Assembly (NCBI GenBank): GCA_026119935.1
Contig: JALRMH010000014.1
Location: 62,001-126,000, forward strand
Direction of reading: 5' to 3'
Length of the DNA stretch: 64,000 nt
Source: Endothia cerciana
Taxonomy: Eukaryota > Ascomycota > Sordariomycetes > Diaporthales > Cryphonectriaceae
Shown: piece after piece, positions 58,301-64,000 of the stretch
Layout: each line of letters begins with the position of its first letter
How positions within the stretch are numbered: position 1 is the stretch's first letter
Made by a program: the position numbers and the translations under genes
Notes under the pieces: generated by a model
What the model was told of the DNA's origin: nothing
Databases searched by the model: none
What the model saw: only the letters and a program-made list of their open reading frames with translations

Positions 58301-61300
58301 TGGCCGATGCCCAGCAGATGCATCATCTCGGGTTAGCAAAAGTTGGAGGTTTCTCCCGTTGCAGGGAATGGCAAGGCACTCTTCCACCCAAGCCAAGGGG
58401 AGATTACATGGCCGCGGCCCTGGCACATCTGTTGTACTGTACAACCCCCAGGGTCGAAAGTCCCACATGTCGACGGTCTCCGCGAGACCTCAGCGAGCCT
58501 CTAGGTCGAGAAACACTAAGGCTGCACAAGTCCATGGCATCTGATCGTACTTGGACATCTGAAGTGCGAAAACACGATCCCCGAGGGTTGTGCCTTGCCC
58601 TCCACCCCCAAAAGCGAATTGGGGGCGTCTATGCGTACGCATCCTCGCCGGGCCGGCCAGCCTAATCTCGAAATTACACACCGGATTCACGCTTCCACAC
58701 CTACCACCTACCCTGCGCGAGCGCATGTAGCATCAGGGAAGCATGCTTGCTACTTGGGGCAAGGGGGAGGGGCGGGGGGTGGGGGACATTGACGACTGGT
58801 GGTTCCCTGTCTAACCTTTCGTTATGTACGGGGCTGGACCAAATCTCCCCGACAGCACCGGCCCGGAGGCCATCATGGACGTCGCGTTCCGCCTCGGAGT
58901 CTGCCTTACACACGCCGGCGTGCAATGGCGGCTGGCACCAGCTCAGTGAGAGATGGGTTTCACACAGTACGGTTGAGGCACGGAGTACGCGGCAAAAGGA
59001 CTTCTGGTCGGAGACCCTACCGTCGATGCTTGCTTTTGCATGCAGGCCTGCTGCTGCTTGCTTGGCCTGCTTGCTTGCATGCCTGCTTACTTGAACCAGC
59101 CGTACACACGCCCCGTCGGGCTTTGTTCCCCACGGGTGTCGCTGCCGTGCCCGAGCCCGGCAGCAGGGAGGGTGACTGGTGGGATAGCCGCAGCGCTGCG
59201 CACCCCCCCCCCCCGCATAACTTTGGAGTCCGCTCAACTGTGAAGCACCCACCCGCCTCGAGACGACTGGCGACCGCCCTACGTGAGCCTACCACCTACC
59301 TGGGGGTCTAGTGGTGTCCGCCGTTGATCCTGAGCCACGGCGAAGCTGTCACTTGGGAGATGTGGCACTCGACCCTCGGAGATCTGGACCCAGACGTGCG
59401 TTGCTGGTCCGAGGATATTATAGTCTGTGGGTGGGGTTGACAACCCCCGATGCAAGACGCTGGTGCGACAATCGGTACACGCCTCAGGTTTGCTTTTTCC
59501 TGACAGGATAAAGAAAAAGGTGTCGACCCCACGAGGACTGCGTCTTCCGGGGTAAGGTTGTTAAACACGCGCTACTTACCGTAACGGGGCATATGCACGC
59601 TGCTGTAGCTTGGCGTATTACTGCACAACTAGCATCCAAGACCACGGAGCGAAGGCAAACAAAGTCCTGGTCGGTTCATAATATTCCTCTTACCTAGGGG
59701 GAAAGAACGGCGGGATGATCAGTCCTGTACCATGTATTGGTGAAGACGTGGAAGGGAGCACAGGGAACGGCTTGTTTGCCGGCAGGCGGATTGTGATACA
59801 TAGGCATGGCCTGTTGGTTTGCACTTTACTTGCAAGGAGGACTTAAGCACGCACGCAGTACATAGTATCAGCCAGATGGGGGATGGGAGGGGGGGCACGA
59901 GAGAAATCAAAGCAGACCGACCAAGGTTGCCCAGAGGATATCAGACCCGGGTTTTTCCAACTCTCAGGCCTCACCTCGGTGCTTGTAGACGCCGTACCGG
60001 GAATAGGATGACGCCTGGGAGCGATCTATGGAGACGGTAGAGGACGGACGGTAGGACTCAAAGGGGCTTAAACAGTTCATGTTTGACCACTGGGGATACC
60101 GCACAATCTCTGGATATGGTTCGCAGAGAAATCTTCGTGTTTCTGTCTGGCCTGCTGCGATCAGATTATATGGGGTATCGTTCTGGTAACTGAAAGCCAC
60201 TTGAAAGAACATCATGGTGAGTATATATGCCATATGTCTGGCTGGATTCATGCAGGTGTCCCAATATAAAGCTGCCAGGAATACATTTGGCTGCAAGCTG
60301 GGTTCACCGAGGACTGGGAGTGCCTTCTCGGAGACCCTAACAACATTGACATTGAAGATACCTCAGATGACAACGTGTTATGTTGCTTAGCACCCTAATG
60401 CTTTATAGCGTTGTGGATACAATGTGCCAATATTCACCAGTTTTCAGCTGCGTGGTGCTCCTATATATAGCGCGTCAGTACGGACGGAATAGGCACCTAG
60501 ATTCAAAATATATGGTCTCTGCCTATCCACTGCCCGTCACGGCAGGACGGGAGGAGGGAGGTTTCCACCACGGGCCCAGTCCAGTATTTTGCGGCTGGGG
60601 CCGCAAACGCGAGGGCCTCTTCGCCTGGCCTCTATGCCGCTGTCCGACCGCCGTGTACTGCGCGGCACGCAATATCACAGAGCCCCGCATGCAGCGAGCG
60701 GCCCATGCGCAGAATCCTACATGCTTGGAGGGTCTCGTGTACCCCGGCCCCGCAGGTGGCCCGCAGAGTGACGGGCCGGTGGGTGGGCCGCCGTCGTTGA
60801 GGCCCATGAGGACGGTCTCTGTCGTGTTGGAGGACGTCCCTCGAGGGAGGTCCACCCACTCCGGCCACCCATGCATACGAGAAACACACCAGCTGAACTA
60901 TGCCAGGCAACAGAATTAGCAACGCCATGGTCTTTGGGCACCCGTCGGTCTGGCTTCTCCTAGCGGGAAGAGGTATGGTGGCATCCGCTGTACCCACCAC
61001 CTCGAAGGCTCTACGAAATTTCGACCCCGATGGTCTTTGGGCCATCCTGGGTGGCCTCTCCTAAGCGCGGTAGACAACGTATGGCATTTATGACGACCTG
61101 GTGTGGGTTTCTTCTGCCTTGCCCCGGTCTCGTCATCGCCTGACATCTCTTCAACGTGACAGGGCCATCATAATTTGAGCACTTCTCGACAGCCCTCTTA
61201 CGCCCGGCCCCGCCCGGCTCCGGGTGGAGCGTGCTTTGATGGACGATTTGAAGGATCATACCGGCTTCGGAAGGAATATACAGTAGTACTAATACGGTAA

Positions 61301-61675
61301 GGTAAGTAGTCCTATGTGCCGAAGGGATCCCAGGCAACAGAATAACCAACCAACAACGTTTGACGTGGATGCTGGGTTTAGACAGACGTCGTGCAGGGAC
61401 TAGAGCACTGATTCACATTGGAAGTACAGATTCTAGGGCTATCATTACCGTTCAATATCTCCCTTGGTGTATGAGGGAACGTACACGGTCCACCATAGAT
61501 CACCATGCCCAAATGCTTAGGAACAATCCAACGTCCTGAAAATGCCAATCCAGCCATGACCTATATACCAACAACACGTTGCTGGAGAGTAAAAGAAACC
61601 AGTGATGCCACTTGTGCCCTTCGTCCCGTCGTAAGAAAACAATGTTGGTACACTCGTACAGGCCGACGGCTCAAC
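55394..61675. other. Six-kilobase gene-poor region
   Basis: Many overlapping frames of 60-190 codons occur on both strands because the DNA is GC-rich, but none shows a known fold, hydrophobic pattern or coherent splicing. The longest (58090-58665 plus) lacks protein character. A TGCTTG/CTGC-rich patch lies near 59038-59090 and an imperfect direct repeat at 60925-61086. The left 500 bp is the promoter of alpha-actinin. Confidence 0.45.
60925..61086. repeat. Imperfect direct repeat (two ~59-bp copies)
   Basis: Copy 1 at 60925-60983 and copy 2 at 61028-61086 share ATGGTCTTTGGGC, TCTCCTA and a terminal TATGG-GCA. A CCAGGCAACAGAAT motif occurs at 60903-60916 and again at 61330-61343. Confidence 0.6.
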
Positions 61676-62755
61676 TCACCATTCCGCCAGGTCACTCCAC
61701 CCCCTGCTCGTCACCACGCCGGCCAAGGTCTGCCCTCTGCGCATGACCCTGTTCCTGAACGCCCTGAGCCACATCAGCTCCATTGCGCCATCCCCCGTCT
61801 GCGTGACGACACTGATGCCGCCGTAGAAGGCCTCCGCAACCTGTACCGGGAAGACGAACAGGTCCGGCTGCGTGGTCGTGGCCAGCGCCGAGTCCAGCCC
61901 GCGGCACACGTGCGCCGCGATGTTGCGCACCTGGTCCGTGCCGTAGGCCCCCGGGTCGATGTTCAGATGCGGCGGGACCACCTCGTGGTAGGCCTGCGGA
62001 CGGTCCGCGTCGACCACGGGCGCGGAGATCGTGTGGCCCAGGAGCCCGATGCACGGGTAGAAGAGGACCTGCGCGGCCCAGTAGTAGGTGAAGGTGAGCG
62101 CGGTCAGGGAGTCGCAGAACGAGATGGCCTCGCCGGAGGGGGCGTGGGCGTCCGCCGGCTGGTGCTCGTGGGCGCTGACCCAGTATGCGGGCTGTGCGCG
62201 GTAGATTGACTGGTGCAGGGACGTGTGCCACCGCTCGAGGGCCGCCTGGATGCCCAGGCAGCTCTCGAGGAGGTCTTGTGCCATGAGCCTGCGCGCCACT
62301 GTCGCTTCCAGGTGGAGCAGGTGGTCGAGGCGCTGAAGCAGCGAGGGGACCTGGGAGAGGATATCGAGGAGGTGGTCGAACGGTGCCTTCGGGTGACGCT
62401 CCCACGGTATGGTCACCCATTCTTGCTCCCCGCAGAACACAGGCTTGCGGTTGAGCAGACCTGTGATGATTGCGGCAGGTCGGTATACCCGGACGAAGAA
62501 GTGATGTGCGGGAAAAGCTGTAAAACTGCCGGGACCCATCTGCCTGACCTTGTCCTCCTGGGCAAGAGGGTCTCTCCAGGCCGGGAGACCGGTATATGCC
62601 AAAGACGAGTTGTGCTCATACAAGTAGAGCAAAACGCTATCTGAAGGAGATGTAGTAGAGGCCAGACATTGCGCCTGCAGTTGGAAGCCTTCGTTTTCGA
62701 ATAGGGGCTGGACGTCAACAGGTGCGTAGGACGGCAGAGAGAGCGAGGTCGTCAT
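61676..62755 (-). CDS. C-terminal region of a fungal Zn2Cys6-type transcription regulator
   Basis: The frame runs from the ATG at 62755 (MTTSLSLPSYAPVDVQPLF) to 61676, 359 residues. It resembles the middle-homology/C-terminal half of many fungal zinc-cluster regulators. Examples are SSLAYTGLPAWRDPLAQ, a helix-rich stretch LLESCLGIQAALERWHTSLH, ALTFTYYWAAQVLFYPCIGL, then RNIAAHVCRGLDSAL and VFPVQVAEAFYGG. The end is FRNRVMRRGQTLAGVV. No CxxCx6C cluster is present in this frame, nor did I find one in the ~350 bp upstream on the minus strand. The frame extends 32 codons upstream of the ATG without another ATG. An ATG at 63096 opens MVGV, the way many such regulators begin, but in another frame and without cysteines. 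The gene may therefore be a zinc-cluster-free member, be 5'-truncated, or have a first exon I did not see. Confidence 0.7.
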   Translation of the reverse strand: MTTSLSLPSYAPVDVQPLFENEGFQLQAQCLASTTSPSDSVLLYLYEHNSSLAYTGLPAWRDPLAQEDKVRQMGPGSFTAFPAHHFFVRVYRPAAIITGLLNRKPVFCGEQEWVTIPWERHPKAPFDHLLDILSQVPSLLQRLDHLLHLEATVARRLMAQDLLESCLGIQAALERWHTSLHQSIYRAQPAYWVSAHEHQPADAHAPSGEAISFCDSLTALTFTYYWAAQVLFYPCIGLLGHTISAPVVDADRPQAYHEVVPPHLNIDPGAYGTDQVRNIAAHVCRGLDSALATTTQPDLFVFPVQVAEAFYGGISVVTQTGDGAMELMWLRAFRNRVMRRGQTLAGVVTSRGWSDLAEW

Positions 62756-64000
62756 GCTCCCTCCACTGTTTCTCCTTTCGAAGGCATCTGTGGGTATATA
62801 TAGGGCGGCGATCCGAAGCTGGTGGGTCTTGCCGGACCTTGACAAGGACACGACATCGTCCCAGGCTGGACGAAGGGGCTTGACTGGGACAAGTTGTGAA
62901 GCCGATTCCGGGCTCGGCGTGACCTGCCTGGGTGGTGATGAACTGTTGGCCGGGGTTTTCGAATTTCGTGGAGGGTGGGAGCTACATCTCCCTTTGTCCT
63001 GGAGAGTACCGACGATAAAGATTGTCTCTCGTTCTTGGTTTCCGTCCAGTTAGTCCCATCGAACTCGGCATGGAGTGCTTGCCGGACACCAACCACTATT
63101 GTCCTATTCCACTGGCCCGCTACGACATCGGGACCCGAGAGGTATTAAGTGAGGAGAAGGGAGGGAGAAGGGAGGAAGAAGAACATACCATATCCTTGAC
63201 ACTCTCGTCCGGAGTCTATACACTTCTGACAAAGCGGCCGTTGGTTATCACACTACACGGCAAGGCGTTAGGGGAAGCTGACAGCAGGAAGCATCCGATA
63301 GTCCGAAACGCACCTTGACCCTCCTTGCTCTGCAGGTATTACACCCTTTGTATTTGCCGGGTACGCCCACCATCTTGAGTGGTCTATATCAGGACTCCGG
63401 GGAACGGGTGTGTAGCTTTCGAGGAAAGACGATTCGATGGAGACAAACACACGAGCGATTACGGAACGATGTAAAGTAAAGAGACATGATCGTTGACCTT
63501 TGGGGGTGACCAAGAAGGACGCGTCTACGGGAAGATATAGCAGGACTCCCAGTGTAGGGAAGTTGTGGGGGCTGAAAATTAGCATATACATACCACATAG
63601 GCCCTGGCCAGGTATGTGCTTAGCACTTGCGAACATGCTTGTCCCGTCACGCACGTCGACCGACGATGTCTTATGGATTCTGCTGGTTTGACTGGCCAGC
63701 ACCCGCTCGCGCAAGGGGCCTTTCCGCTTTGATACAGGGTGGGTATCCCAGGTACAGACCGCTGCCGGCCCGTGCAGTACACCGACCATGCTCGAATCTC
63801 ATCTGCATTGGGACGAAGGAGCGGATTAGGGGCCAAGAGAAAAATACTACACTAAGGATTCGGGAGGGAGAGGCGAAGGGGGGATGGCACGGCTGGCAGA
63901 CGGGGAGGCCTGAAGGGCTCCTCCTCCATCGTTATCGGGTCGACGCCTTACACAGCTGACTGCAGCAGCGGCAGCCTCGGAATCACAAGACGGCAAAACG
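62756..64000. other. Upstream region of the regulator gene and right window edge
   Basis: No gene recognised. Frames at 63268-63789 (minus) and 63022-63318 (plus) have no protein character. A first exon of the regulator could lie in 62780-63100. Confidence 0.4.

Noticed and set aside
58090..58665. 191-codon + frame in the gene-poor right arm
   Set aside because: It begins at a non-ATG codon, has no domain or compositional coding signal, and overlaps similar frames on the other strand.
1..64000. CRISPR array, insertion sequence, rRNA or telomere repeat
   Set aside because: No regularly spaced direct repeats with unique spacers, no transposase frame with inverted ends, no rRNA segment and no TTAGGG array were seen. 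The genome is eukaryotic.

Overview
The window is nuclear DNA of a filamentous ascomycete (Pezizomycotina, probably Sordariomycetes). The genes are interrupted by 50-150 bp introns with fungal GTRNGT donors, CTRAY branch sites and YAG acceptors. Coding DNA is GC-rich with serine/proline/alanine-rich linkers, intergenic stretches are long and partly AT-rich, and several families are fungus-specific (HET domain, DUF1996, DUF6594, fungal caspase-like proteins, fungal kinase-like proteins). The exon structures given here were worked out by hand from reading phase and splice consensus.

Layout. 0.6-2.2 kb: a conserved fungal membrane/coiled-coil protein (-). 5.0-6.8 kb: an Erf4 (Ras palmitoylation subunit) homologue (+) preceded by a 12-bp coding-like minisatellite. 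7.4-8.1 kb: a single-pass membrane protein fragment (-). 9.3-10.8 kb: an Rch1/SLC10A7-like transporter (+). 11.7-21.6 kb is an accessory block that resembles fungal allorecognition or immunity loci: a caspase-like/pseudokinase fusion (-), a DUF6594 membrane protein (+), a decayed kinase-Sel1-ankyrin gene (-) and a decayed RNase H-like gene (+). Several stops in the two decayed genes have the C-to-T (CpA to TpA) form left by repeat-induced point mutation. 21.6-27.6 kb is nearly gene-free.

27.7-30.9 kb: a five-exon membrane-anchored amidohydrolase/CE9-like protein (+). 33.2-35.1 kb: a secreted DUF1996 protein (+). 38.2-39.3 kb: a secreted GH43 glycosidase with a GC-AG intron (+). 40.2-41.7 kb: an Ost-alpha/TMEM184-type (DUF300) seven-helix protein (-). 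44.1-46.6 kb: a HET-domain protein (+). 48.9-51.3 kb: a VPS9-domain Rab5 exchange factor (+). 52.5-55.4 kb: alpha-actinin with an unusually long low-complexity N-terminus (-). After a gene-poor 6 kb, 61.7-62.8 kb carries the C-terminal half of a Zn2Cys6-type regulator without a visible zinc cluster (-).

There is no operon-like organisation. Housekeeping trafficking and cytoskeletal genes (Erf4, VPS9, alpha-actinin), secreted carbohydrate-related genes and the accessory block are interspersed. The most interesting object is the caspase-like plus pseudokinase fusion at 11.7-14.1 kb and its decayed neighbours.
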